Program-made: the position numbers and the translations under genes
Part shown: positions 1 to 7,986 of the stretch, piece by piece
Layout: each line of letters starts with the position of its first letter
Position numbering within the stretch: position 1 is the stretch's first letter
Source of the DNA: Salibaculum sp031581025
GTDB taxonomy: Bacteria; Pseudomonadota; Alphaproteobacteria; Rhodobacterales; Rhodobacteraceae
Length of the DNA stretch: 58,373 bases
Reading direction: 5' to 3' (one strand)
Assembly (NCBI RefSeq): GCF_031581025.1
Contig: NZ_JAVLCA010000014.1
Notes under the pieces: generated by a model
The model's input: only the letters and a program-made list of their open reading frames with translations
What the model was told of the DNA's origin: nothing
The model's database searches: none

Positions 1-63
1 GACTGTTTTATCAACTTGAAAACCGCTTGACAGAAAACGCCCCATTACGGAAGACGGATACTC
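1..63. other. Foreign, AT-richer sequence joined to yifB
   Basis: These bases are about 44 percent GC by hand count, against clearly GC-rich DNA to the right. They do not encode the Walker-B segment (LFLDEL) expected immediately before the PEFPR motif of YifB in any forward frame. The YifB-like sequence starts abruptly at about 64. This is most simply the end of an inserted mobile element, or a deletion/rearrangement joint. An assembly joint cannot be excluded. No transposase or terminal repeat can be identified in so short a piece. Confidence 0.5.
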
Positions 64-668
64 CCGAGTTCCCGCGCACAGTGCTGGAAACCCTGCGACA
101 GCCCATCGAAACGGGCGAAGTCATGGTGGCCCGGGCCAATGCCCATATCAAGTATCCCTGCCGCTTCATGCTGCTCGCCGCCGCAAACCCCTGCAAGTGC
201 GGCTACCTGAGCGACCCGTCCCGCGCCTGCGCCCGTGTCCCGCAATGCGGCGAGGACTACCTGGGCCGGATCAGCGGGCCGCTGATGGACCGCTTCGATC
301 TGCGGGTCGAGGTGCCGCCGGTGGCCTTCGCCGATCTCGACCTGCCCGCCGGTTCGGAAACCTCGGCCCATGTGGCCGGGCGGGTCATGGCGGCGCGCGA
401 CATCCAGACCGGGCGCTTCGCGCGCACGCAGGCGCGTGTGAACGCCGATCTCGAGGGCAGTGCGCTTGAAGAGGTGGCCGCGCCGGATGCCGAGGGAAAG
501 GCGCTTTTGCTGAAGATCGCCGAACGCTTCGGCCTCTCGGCGCGGAGCTATCACCGGGTGCTGCGGGTGGCGCGCACCATCGCGGACCTCGACGGGGCCG
601 AGGACCTGCGCCGCGCGCATGTGGCCGAGGCTGTGGGCTATCGACTGGCCCTGTCCAGCGAGGTCTGA
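64..668 (+). CDS. YifB/ComM-family Mg-chelatase-like AAA+ ATPase, 3' fragment (5' truncated)
   Basis: ComM/YifB proteins are AAA+ helicases that promote branch migration during natural transformation. Intact ones are about 500 residues; only the last 200 or so are here. Visible are PEFPRTVLETLRQP just after where Walker B should be, the NPCKCGYL cysteine motif, YLGRISGPLMDRFDL (sensor/arginine-finger region), and the C-terminal Mg-chelatase domain with LSARSYHRVLRVARTIADL. Walker A and Walker B are absent. The frame stays open leftwards to position 3 and has a TTG at 27, but the residues before PEFPR are not YifB-like. The gene is therefore probably interrupted or inactive rather than merely cut by the window edge. 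The 3' end overlaps the convergent esterase gene by 31 bases. Confidence 0.8.
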
Positions 669-1537
669 ACGGCCTGCGCGACCTGGTCCAGCGTGGTCGC
701 GGATTCGGGCAGTTGCCAGGCCGGGAAGATCGGCCAGACATGGGGCAGGTCCTGTTCACGGGTCAGCGTCACCGCGACCCCCTGCCCGCGCAGGCGCTCG
801 GCCATGCGCCGGGCGTCGTCGCGCAGGATCTCGGTCTCACCCGCCCAGATGTGTACCGGCGTGGCCCCCTTGAAATCGGCGAAAAGCGGCGAGGCGCGGG
901 GGTCGGTGGGATCGGCCCCGTCCAGGTAGATATCGCGCGCCTCGGCAATGCGCCGAGGCGGTAGCAGGACGTCCGTGTCGGCATTAGCCGTCATGCTGTC
1001 GCCCAACAGGGTCAGGTCGGTCCAGGGCGACAGGGCGAAGGTCATCAGCGGCTGCGGCAGCCCCTCGCGGCAGATCAGCGCCAGCAGGGCCAACGCAAGA
1101 CCGCCGCCGGCGCTGTCGCCGCTCAGGATCACCGGGCCCTGCGCCGCAAGGTCGCGATAGGCGGCCAGCACCGCCTCGGGCGCGGCGGGAAAGGGGTGTT
1201 CCGGGGCAAGCGGGTAATCCGGCAACACCGCGCGGGCATCGCAACGCGCCACGAGCCGCCCCAGCAGCCCCGCGTGGGTCCGCGGGCTGCCGAAGACATA
1301 GGCCCCGCCGTGCAGGTAGAGGATCGGGGGCGCGCCCTCGGGGCCGATATCGAGCGCGGGTAGGCCCGCAACTGTTGTCAGCATGACGCGGGTGCTGCGC
1401 GGCGGCGCAAAGAACATCCGGGCCTGCGTTTCGAAACGTGCGCGCATTTTCGAGGCCGGTTGCGCGGGCATCCGCGCCAGCATGGGCCGCTCAAACCGCC
1501 GCAGCCAGGTGTTGAGCATCCGCGCCCGCAGGCTCAC
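638..1537 (-). CDS. Alpha/beta hydrolase, hormone-sensitive-lipase-like esterase
   Basis: The 299-residue protein has the features of family IV (HSL-type) esterases. There is an oxyanion-hole HGG motif at residues 76-78, a nucleophile elbow GDSAGG at 140-145 (Ser142), a probable acidic residue near 236-241 (ETEILRDD), and a catalytic His at about 266 in LPHVW. No signal peptide is evident, so it is probably cytoplasmic. It starts at a GTG whose first bases overlap the gshB stop (GTGA), so it is the last gene of the leftward rsmI-yraN-gshB operon. The natural substrate is unknown; short acyl esters or acylated metabolites are plausible for the family. Confidence 0.85.
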   Translation of the reverse strand: MSLRARMLNTWLRRFERPMLARMPAQPASKMRARFETQARMFFAPPRSTRVMLTTVAGLPALDIGPEGAPPILYLHGGAYVFGSPRTHAGLLGRLVARCDARAVLPDYPLAPEHPFPAAPEAVLAAYRDLAAQGPVILSGDSAGGGLALALLALICREGLPQPLMTFALSPWTDLTLLGDSMTANADTDVLLPPRRIAEARDIYLDGADPTDPRASPLFADFKGATPVHIWAGETEILRDDARRMAERLRGQGVAVTLTREQDLPHVWPIFPAWQLPESATTLDQVAQAVQTSLDRASR

Positions 1538-2472
1538 CGTTTGGCCTCGATCGCGTCCCAGATCAGCCCGGCCACGTTGGTGCCGTCAAAACGCTCGAGT
1601 TCCTGGATGCCGGTGGGCGAGGTCACGTTGATCTCGGTCAGCCAGTCACCGATCACGTCGATGCCCACGAAAATCTGGCCCCTTTCGCGCAAAAGCGGGC
1701 CGATGCGGGCGCAGATCTCGTGATCCCGCTCGGTCATCGCCACTTTCTCGGGGCGGCCGCCGACATGCATGTTCGACCGGGTCTCGCCCGCGGCCGGAAC
1801 GCGGTTGATCGCGCCCACGGGTTCACCGTCGACCAGGATCACCCGCTTGTCGCCCTTGGCGACGGCGGGCAGGAATTTCTGCACGATCAGCGGCTCGCGG
1901 TTGATGCCGGAAAACAGCTCGTGCAGCGAAACGAGGTTGCGGTCGCCTTCGGGCAGGCGGAACACCCCGGCCCCGCCGTTGCCGTAGAGCGGCTTGAGGA
2001 TGATGTCGCAGTGGCGCGCGCGGAACGCCTTGAGCGTCTCCAGATCGCGCGCGATGGCCGTGGGCGGCGTCAGGTCCGGGAAATCCAGCACCAGCAGCTT
2101 TTCAGGGTAGTTGCGCACCCAGAAGGGATCGTTGACCACCAATGTCTCGGGGTGGATGCGCTCCAACAGGTGGGTGTTGGTGATATAGCTCATGTCGAAG
2201 GGCGGGTCCTGGCGCAGCCAGACCACGTCCATTTCGGACAGGTCGACCTCGCGTTCCGGGCCGAGGCTGAAATGGTTGCCCTCGAGCGCGCGCAGTTCCA
2301 GATCCCAGCCGCGGGCCATGATCCGGCCCTCCTGGTAGGACAGCCGGTCGGGCGTGTAGAAGAACAGGCTGTGACCCCGCGCCCGGGCCTCGAGCCCGAT
2401 GCGGAAGGTGCTGTCTGCCTTGATGTCGATGGCGCCAATCGGGTCCATCTGGAGGGCGACGGAAAGGGGCAT
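1534..2472 (-). CDS. gshB: Glutathione synthetase
   Basis: ATP-dependent ligation of gamma-glutamylcysteine with glycine, the last step of glutathione synthesis. The 312 residues match the usual bacterial GshB length. The N-terminal domain runs from MPLSVALQMDPI to RQDPPFD (87-93). The ATP-grasp domain carries the glycine-rich loop KPLYGNGGAG at 160-169, and the Mg-binding segment lies near DVIGDWLTEINVTSPTG at about residue 280. It lies 77 bases downstream of yraN and overlaps the esterase start by four bases, so the genes are probably co-transcribed. Nothing unusual was seen. Confidence 0.95.
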   Translation of the reverse strand: MPLSVALQMDPIGAIDIKADSTFRIGLEARARGHSLFFYTPDRLSYQEGRIMARGWDLELRALEGNHFSLGPEREVDLSEMDVVWLRQDPPFDMSYITNTHLLERIHPETLVVNDPFWVRNYPEKLLVLDFPDLTPPTAIARDLETLKAFRARHCDIILKPLYGNGGAGVFRLPEGDRNLVSLHELFSGINREPLIVQKFLPAVAKGDKRVILVDGEPVGAINRVPAAGETRSNMHVGGRPEKVAMTERDHEICARIGPLLRERGQIFVGIDVIGDWLTEINVTSPTGIQELERFDGTNVAGLIWDAIEAKR

Positions 2473-2549
2473 TGGGGGGTCCGGGTCAGTTGATGTCGCC
2501 CCCTACATGGCCCATCGGCCGGGCTTGGGCAACGGCAAGACCGGGGCGG

Positions 2550-2918
2550 TCAGACGAGGAAGGCGTTTTCCACCACCCGGACCCGGCCCGTTCCGTCCAC
2601 CAGCGCCACGTCGAAGCGCATGTCCGAATCGGCCCCCGCCCCGGCCTGATCGAGGTATTCGAGTGCGGCGTCCATGATCCGCCGGGCCTGCGCCGGGGCG
2701 ATCCGCGCCGCGGCCTGCGCATGGTCGCGCGCCTTCTCGACCTCGATGAAGACAGTCTGCGGCCCCGACCGCGCGATCAGGTCGACCTCGCCCGATGCAG
2801 AACGCCAGCGGCGGGCCAGCACCTCGCAGCCCCGCCGTTCATAGTGGCGCTCGACGCAATGCTCCGCGGCGATGCCTGAATGAAAGGCGGTCAGCCCGCG
2901 CATCCTGTCCTGCGTCAT
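2550..2918 (-). CDS. YraN family protein (UPF0102), nuclease-like fold
   Basis: This 122-residue protein belongs to the YraN family, small proteins with a restriction-endonuclease-like fold and unproven function. They are very often encoded beside rsmI, as here, where the ATG overlaps the rsmI stop by four bases. The core motif GEVDLIA is at residues 43-49. The second strand reads VFIEVEKAR, whereas relatives normally carry an E-x-K (FVEVK). The catalytic-type lysine position is therefore a glutamate (Glu61), followed by Lys62. If nuclease activity exists in the family, it may be altered here. Confidence 0.88.
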   Translation of the reverse strand: MTQDRMRGLTAFHSGIAAEHCVERHYERRGCEVLARRWRSASGEVDLIARSGPQTVFIEVEKARDHAQAAARIAPAQARRIMDAALEYLDQAGAGADSDMRFDVALVDGTGRVRVVENAFLV

Positions 2919-3775
2919 GTCTTGTCCTTCAGGGCCAATGCGATCTGGTAGACCTCGCGCCGGGGGCGGCCCATGGCCCCGGCCACGGCATTGGCTGCAT
3001 CCTTGACCCGCATGGTTTCCATCGCGTTAACAAGCGCGGCCCGCACGGCCTCGTCGCCCACCGCCTCCTCGGTGCCCGGGGCGATCAGCACGACGCATTC
3101 GCCCTTGACCGGGTGGTCGCCAAGGCGGCGGGCCAGCTCTTCGGCCGGGCCGGCAAGACGCTCTTCGAAGCGCTTGGTCAGCTCGCGACAGACGACGACC
3201 TCGCGCGCCGCGCCGAGGGTCTCGGCAATGTCCGAGACCAGCGCCGCAAGCCGCCGCGGCGATTCGTAGAGCACCACCGTTCCGCGCTGATCGCGCAGGT
3301 CGGACAGGGCCGCGCGCCGCGCCGCCTGCGCATTGGGCAGGAACCCGGCGAAATGGAACCGGTCCGTGGGCAGGCCCGCCACCGCCACCGCGGCCAGCAG
3401 CGCCGAGGCCCCCGGCACCGCCAGCACGGGATGCCCGGCCGCACGCACCGCGCGAGCCAGCTGGAACCCCGGATCGGCAAGAAGCGGCGTGCCCGCCTCC
3501 GAGACATAGGCGACAGCCTGCCCGGCCGCGATCGCCGCGACAACCTTGTCCCGCGCCCCGACCCCGGAGTGGTCGTGATAGGCCAGCATGGTCCGGCCGC
3601 GCGTTTCAAGCCCATGGATTTCCATGAGTTTTCGCGCGGTGCGCGTGTCCTCGGCCGCGATCAACCCGGCGCAGGCCAGCACATCGAGCGCCCGAAGCGT
3701 GATGTCGCGCGCGTTCCCGATGGGTGTGGAGACGAGGTACAGACCGGCGTCCAGGGCAATTTCTCGGTGATTCAT
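2915..3775 (-). CDS. rsmI: 16S rRNA (cytidine(1402)-2'-O)-methyltransferase
   Basis: RsmI 2'-O-methylates C1402 of 16S rRNA in the decoding centre using S-adenosylmethionine. The start chosen at 3775 gives MNHREIALDAGLYLVSTPIG, the usual family N-terminus. The open frame extends to 3856, but that extension is not family-like. The 286-residue protein has the tetrapyrrole-methylase fold, with STPIGN at 16-21, AEDTR at 41-45, VSEAGTP at 91-97 and DPG at 101-103. It is the first gene of the leftward operon and is divergent, across 95 bases, from the LppC-like lipoprotein gene. That arrangement is conserved in many proteobacteria. Confidence 0.95.
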   Translation of the reverse strand: MNHREIALDAGLYLVSTPIGNARDITLRALDVLACAGLIAAEDTRTARKLMEIHGLETRGRTMLAYHDHSGVGARDKVVAAIAAGQAVAYVSEAGTPLLADPGFQLARAVRAAGHPVLAVPGASALLAAVAVAGLPTDRFHFAGFLPNAQAARRAALSDLRDQRGTVVLYESPRRLAALVSDIAETLGAAREVVVCRELTKRFEERLAGPAEELARRLGDHPVKGECVVLIAPGTEEAVGDEAVRAALVNAMETMRVKDAANAVAGAMGRPRREVYQIALALKDKT

Positions 3776-3870
3776 GACTCGAAACTTTCGGCGTGGTCCG
3801 TATGATGCAAGTCTGAAGTTGCCGCTCCGCGACCGCCCGCGCGTCGCCGAATGCAAAGGAGTATCTGTCC

Positions 3871-5076
3871 ATGGCTGCCCCTATCACGCCCGCGCCCCTC
3901 TTTCCACGCCGCCTGGCCGCGCGGCTGACCGCCCTGGTATCCTTGGCCTGGCTGGCCGCCTGTGACGTGCCGACCATGCCGGCCTCGGGACCTGGCGGCG
4001 GCCAGAGGATCGACCCCGGCGCGACGGTGCAGGTGGCCATGCTGGTGCCCGGCGGCGACAGCAGCGAGATGGCGCGCATCTCGTCCAGCCTCGAGAATTC
4101 CGCCCGCATGGCGATCTCGGAACTGGATGGCGCACGGGTCGACCTGAACGTCTACACCACCAACCGCGACCCGGAAACGGCGGCGGCCATGGCCAATCGC
4201 GCCGTGCGTGACGGGGCCAGCATCATCCTTGGCCCGCTGGATGCCCAGAGCGCGATTTCCGCAGGCAACGCCGTGGCCGGGGCCAACGTGAACGTGCTGG
4301 CCTTTTCCAACAACCCGGTGGTTACCGAGACCACCGGGTCCAACACCTTTATCCTGGGCCGCACCTTTGCCAATACCGCCCAACGGCTGGTAAGCCACAC
4401 CATGCGCGACGGTATAAGTGACTACGCCGTTGTCCACCAGGACGACATCGCCGGGCAGACCGGGCGCGATGCCATAGCCAGCTCGGTGCGGGCCAGCGGC
4501 GGCACGGTGAGCACGGTCCAGTCCTATACCTTCTCGCAGTCCGGCATCTTCGAGGCGGCCCCGGAAATCGCGAACGCCGTGCGCGGCTCCGGCGCCGGGG
4601 CGGTCTTCGTGACCGATACGGTCCAGGGCGGGCTGTCGCTCATGGCAACCTCGATGGTGGATCGGGGAATAGACCCCGCCGAGACACCCTTCATCGGGCT
4701 GACCGACTGGGGCGTGACCGGCCAGGCCGCGACGCTGCCACCGCTCCAGAACGGCTATTTCGCGCGGCCCGATGCCAGCCTCGCTGCGCAATTCGAGCAA
4801 CGCTATGCAGACGCCTACGGTTCTCCGCCGCACCGGCTGGGCGCGCTGGCGCATGACGGGATCGCCGCCATCGGATCGCTGGTGGCCAGTGGTGACCCCG
4901 AGGCGCTGACCGCGAGCAGCTTGACGCGGCGCTCGGGGTTTGTCGGGGCCACTGGCATCTTCCGGCTGAACCCCAACGGCACGAATGAGCGCGCCCTGGC
5001 CGTGGCCCGCATCCAGGACAATCAGGTGGTGGTCGTTGACCCAGCTCCAAACCGTTTCGGCATCGGCGGCTCCTGA
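3871..5076 (+). CDS. Penicillin-binding protein activator-like lipoprotein (LppC/LpoA family)
   Basis: The 401-residue protein begins with a lipoprotein signal peptide ending LAWLAAC (Cys31), so it should be membrane-anchored and periplasmic. The rest is a type-1 periplasmic-binding-protein fold like the C-terminal domain of LpoA (YraM): VQVAMLVPGG near residue 54, SIILGPLDAQSA, and HRLGALAHDGIAA towards the end. LpoA activates PBP1A in enterobacteria. This protein lacks the N-terminal TPR domain of E. coli LpoA, as is common in alphaproteobacteria, so the exact partner is inferred. A clear AAAGGAG ribosome site precedes the ATG. Its 3' end overlaps the proposed glnD start. Confidence 0.85.
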   Translation: MAAPITPAPLFPRRLAARLTALVSLAWLAACDVPTMPASGPGGGQRIDPGATVQVAMLVPGGDSSEMARISSSLENSARMAISELDGARVDLNVYTTNRDPETAAAMANRAVRDGASIILGPLDAQSAISAGNAVAGANVNVLAFSNNPVVTETTGSNTFILGRTFANTAQRLVSHTMRDGISDYAVVHQDDIAGQTGRDAIASSVRASGGTVSTVQSYTFSQSGIFEAAPEIANAVRGSGAGAVFVTDTVQGGLSLMATSMVDRGIDPAETPFIGLTDWGVTGQAATLPPLQNGYFARPDASLAAQFEQRYADAYGSPPHRLGALAHDGIAAIGSLVASGDPEALTASSLTRRSGFVGATGIFRLNPNGTNERALAVARIQDNQVVVVDPAPNRFGIGGS

Positions 5077-7846
5077 CGCCGCAGCGCCCGCCGCGCTGTC
5101 CGACACCCTGGTCCGACCGGCCGCCGAGATCGTCGATCCAGCGGTCCTGCGCCAGCGGCTGCGCGCGGCAGTGGAGGCGGCCGGCAGCGATGCCATGGAA
5201 CGCCGAAAGGCGGCCGTAGCTGTTCTGCGCGACGCCCAGGCCCAGGGGCGCGCGGCGATCGCCGCGGCGTTCCGGGCCAATCCCTTTGCCGCCAGCCCCA
5301 CCACTCGCGCCTATGCCTGGCTGACGGATCAACTGGTCGGGGCCACCTTCGATCTCGCCTGCGAGGTGCTGCACCCCGCCCCCGCGCCGACCGCCCAGGA
5401 ACGGCTATGCCTGGTCGCGGTGGGCGGGTACGGGCGTGGAGAAATGGCCCCCTATTCGGATGTCGACCTGCTGTTTCTGGCCCCCTACAAGCTCACGCCC
5501 TGGGCCGAGACGGTCATCGAGTCCATGCTCTACGTTCTTTGGGACCTGAAGATGAAGGTCGGCCACGCCAGCCGAACGGTCAAGGACTGCCTGCGCCTGG
5601 CACGAGAAGACTTCACCATTCGGACCTCGCTTGTCGAGCGCCGCTACATCGCCGGCGATGCCGAATTGTCCGACCTACTGTCCGAAAAGCTGCAGAACGA
5701 GCTTTTCGCCGACACCGTCCCCGAGTTCATCGAGGCCAAGCTGGAGGAACGCGACGCCCGCCACCGCAAGCAGGGCGGCCAGCGCTACATGGTCGAGCCC
5801 AACGTGAAAGAGGGCAAGGGGGGCCTACGCGACCTTCAATCGCTCTACTGGATCGGCAAGTATATCCACGGCGTCCACGACGCCTGGGAACTGGTCCGCC
5901 ACGGGGTCTTCACCCAGGAAGAATACGACAGTTTCCGCGCTGCGCACGCGTTTCTCTGGGCCGTACGCTGTCACATCCACCTGCTGTCCGGGCGGGCCAC
6001 GGACCAGTTGACCTTCGACATGCAGGTCGAGGTCGCCGCGGCCATGGGGTATCGCGACACGCGGGCCCGCCGCGCGGTCGAGGTTTTCATGCAGGATTAC
6101 TTCCGCCAGGCCACCGAGGTGGGCGAGTTGACGCGCATCTTCCTGACCGCGCAGGAGGCCGCGCACCTCAAGACCGAGCCCATGCTGCAACGCCTGCTCA
6201 AGCGTCGCCGCCGGGCCAGGCCGCCCTACGCGATCAAGCAGAACCGGCTGACCGTGGCCGACCCCGAGGCCTTTCTTGCCGACAAGCTGAACCTGCTGCG
6301 CATCTTCGAGGAGGCCCTGCGCACCGGCACCTTGCTGCACCCGGATGCCCTGCGCCTGATCAAGGCCAACCTGGACTGCATCGACGAAGACATGCGCGCG
6401 GCCCCCGAGGCCAAGCGCATCTTCCTCGATCTGATGCTCAAGCAGGGCAACCCCGAACGCGCCCTGCGCCGGATGAACGAAATCGGCCTTCTGGGCAGTT
6501 TCATACCCGAGTTCGAACCCATCGTCGCCATGATGCAGTTCAACATGTATCACGCCTACACGGTGGACGAACACACCATCCAGTGCATCAGCCACCTGGC
6601 CCGGATCGAGCGCGAAGAGCTGGACGAGGAACTGCCCGTCTCCACCGACATCATCCGGGGCGGCATCAACCGGCGGGTGCTTTACGTGGCGCTTTTGCTG
6701 CACGACATCGGAAAGGGCCGCGACGAGGATCATTCGGTTCTTGGTGCCCGGATCGCCCGCCGGGTGGCCCCGCGGCTGGGGCTGTCCAAAAGGGAAAGCG
6801 CCACGGTGGAATGGCTGGTGCGGTATCACCTGCTGATGTCCGACATGGCCCAGAAACGCGACATCGCCGATCCGCGCACGGTGCGCGATTTCGCCAAGGC
6901 GGTGAAAACCCAGGAGCGGCTTGACCTGCTCTGTGTGCTGACGGTCTGCGACATTCGCGGCGTCGGCCCGGGCACCTGGAACAACTGGAAGGCGGCGCTG
7001 CTGCGCGCGCTCTACCGCCAGACCCGGACGGCGCTGCAGGACGGCATGGAGGCGCTCAACCGCGAGGAACGCGGCTCGGAGGCGCGCAAGAACCTGCGCG
7101 CGGCGCTCACGGGCTGGTCGGACAAGGCGATCCGGCGCGAACTGGCCCGGCATTACCCGCCCTACTGGCAGGGGCTGCATGTCACCGCGCATAGCGATTT
7201 CGCCGAGCTTCTGCACGACATCGAGACCGACCAGATCCGCATCCGCCTCACCCCGGACGCCGACCGCGACGCCACCCGCGCCTGCTTTGCCATGGCCGAT
7301 CACCCTGGCATCTTCAGCCGCATGTGCGGGGCGCTTTCGCTTGTCGGAGCCAACGTGGTGGACGCGCGCACCTTCACCACCAAGGATGGTTTCGCCACCG
7401 CTGCCTTCTGGATCCAGGACGCCGAGGGCCACCCCTACGACGAGGACCGCCTGCCGCGCCTGCGCTCCATGATCGAGCGCACACTCAAGGGCGAGGTCGT
7501 CCCCAGCGAGGCGCTGGCCGACCGCGACAAGATGAAAAAGCGCGAAAAGGCCTTTCGCGTGCCCACCTCGATCACCTTCGACAACGAAGGGTCCGAGATC
7601 TACACGATCATCGAGGTGGACACCCGCGACCGACCCGGCCTGCTGTACGATCTGACGCGCACGCTGGCCGCGCAGAACGTCTATATTTCCAGCGCGGTCA
7701 TCGCCACCTACGGCGAGCAGGTCGTGGATGCCTTCTACGTCAAGGACATGTTCGGGCTGAAGTTCCACTCCGAAACCAAGCGCCGCGCGCTGGAAAAGAA
7801 ACTGCGCGAGGCGATCGCCAAGGGGTCGGAACGCGCGCGCTCCTGA
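5036..7846 (+). CDS. glnD: Bifunctional [protein-PII] uridylyltransferase/uridylyl-removing enzyme
   Basis: GlnD senses glutamine and adds or removes UMP on PII proteins to control nitrogen assimilation. In order come the nucleotidyltransferase domain (GGYGRGE at about 130-136, DVD at 142-144), a GlnE-like helical linker, an HD domain (LLHDIGKGRDEDHS, His556-Asp557), and two C-terminal ACT domains from about residues 735 and 852. Counted from the chosen TTG, the protein is 936 residues. The TTG at 5036 is preceded by AGGTGG at suitable spacing. An in-frame ATG at 4985 lies deeper inside the upstream lipoprotein gene and gives a less natural N-terminus. The start is the least certain point. 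Confidence 0.93.
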   Translation: MTQLQTVSASAAPDAAAPAALSDTLVRPAAEIVDPAVLRQRLRAAVEAAGSDAMERRKAAVAVLRDAQAQGRAAIAAAFRANPFAASPTTRAYAWLTDQLVGATFDLACEVLHPAPAPTAQERLCLVAVGGYGRGEMAPYSDVDLLFLAPYKLTPWAETVIESMLYVLWDLKMKVGHASRTVKDCLRLAREDFTIRTSLVERRYIAGDAELSDLLSEKLQNELFADTVPEFIEAKLEERDARHRKQGGQRYMVEPNVKEGKGGLRDLQSLYWIGKYIHGVHDAWELVRHGVFTQEEYDSFRAAHAFLWAVRCHIHLLSGRATDQLTFDMQVEVAAAMGYRDTRARRAVEVFMQDYFRQATEVGELTRIFLTAQEAAHLKTEPMLQRLLKRRRRARPPYAIKQNRLTVADPEAFLADKLNLLRIFEEALRTGTLLHPDALRLIKANLDCIDEDMRAAPEAKRIFLDLMLKQGNPERALRRMNEIGLLGSFIPEFEPIVAMMQFNMYHAYTVDEHTIQCISHLARIEREELDEELPVSTDIIRGGINRRVLYVALLLHDIGKGRDEDHSVLGARIARRVAPRLGLSKRESATVEWLVRYHLLMSDMAQKRDIADPRTVRDFAKAVKTQERLDLLCVLTVCDIRGVGPGTWNNWKAALLRALYRQTRTALQDGMEALNREERGSEARKNLRAALTGWSDKAIRRELARHYPPYWQGLHVTAHSDFAELLHDIETDQIRIRLTPDADRDATRACFAMADHPGIFSRMCGALSLVGANVVDARTFTTKDGFATAAFWIQDAEGHPYDEDRLPRLRSMIERTLKGEVVPSEALADRDKMKKREKAFRVPTSITFDNEGSEIYTIIEVDTRDRPGLLYDLTRTLAAQNVYISSAVIATYGEQVVDAFYVKDMFGLKFHSETKRRALEKKLREAIAKGSERARS

Positions 7847-7986
7847 GGGGGCCACCGGGTCGCGCGCCTCATGTGTCGGCCGCAGCGCGGCAACGGTGGG
7901 GGGAAAAAGACACCCGCCGCGCTTGCGCCGGCCCACGAGAGCGTGGGAAGGCAAGACCAGCCACCGCCGCCGAAGGACTGTCTCCG

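Noticed and set aside
21..26. ACCGC at the left edge as a target-site duplication of an AbaR-type insertion
   Set aside because: A five-base match is too common and its partner copy is outside the window; it cannot support a claim.
5825..7954. 709-codon minus-strand open frame opposite glnD
   Set aside because: Its translation is His/Gly/Val-rich antisense of GlnD with no family motif and no ribosome site.
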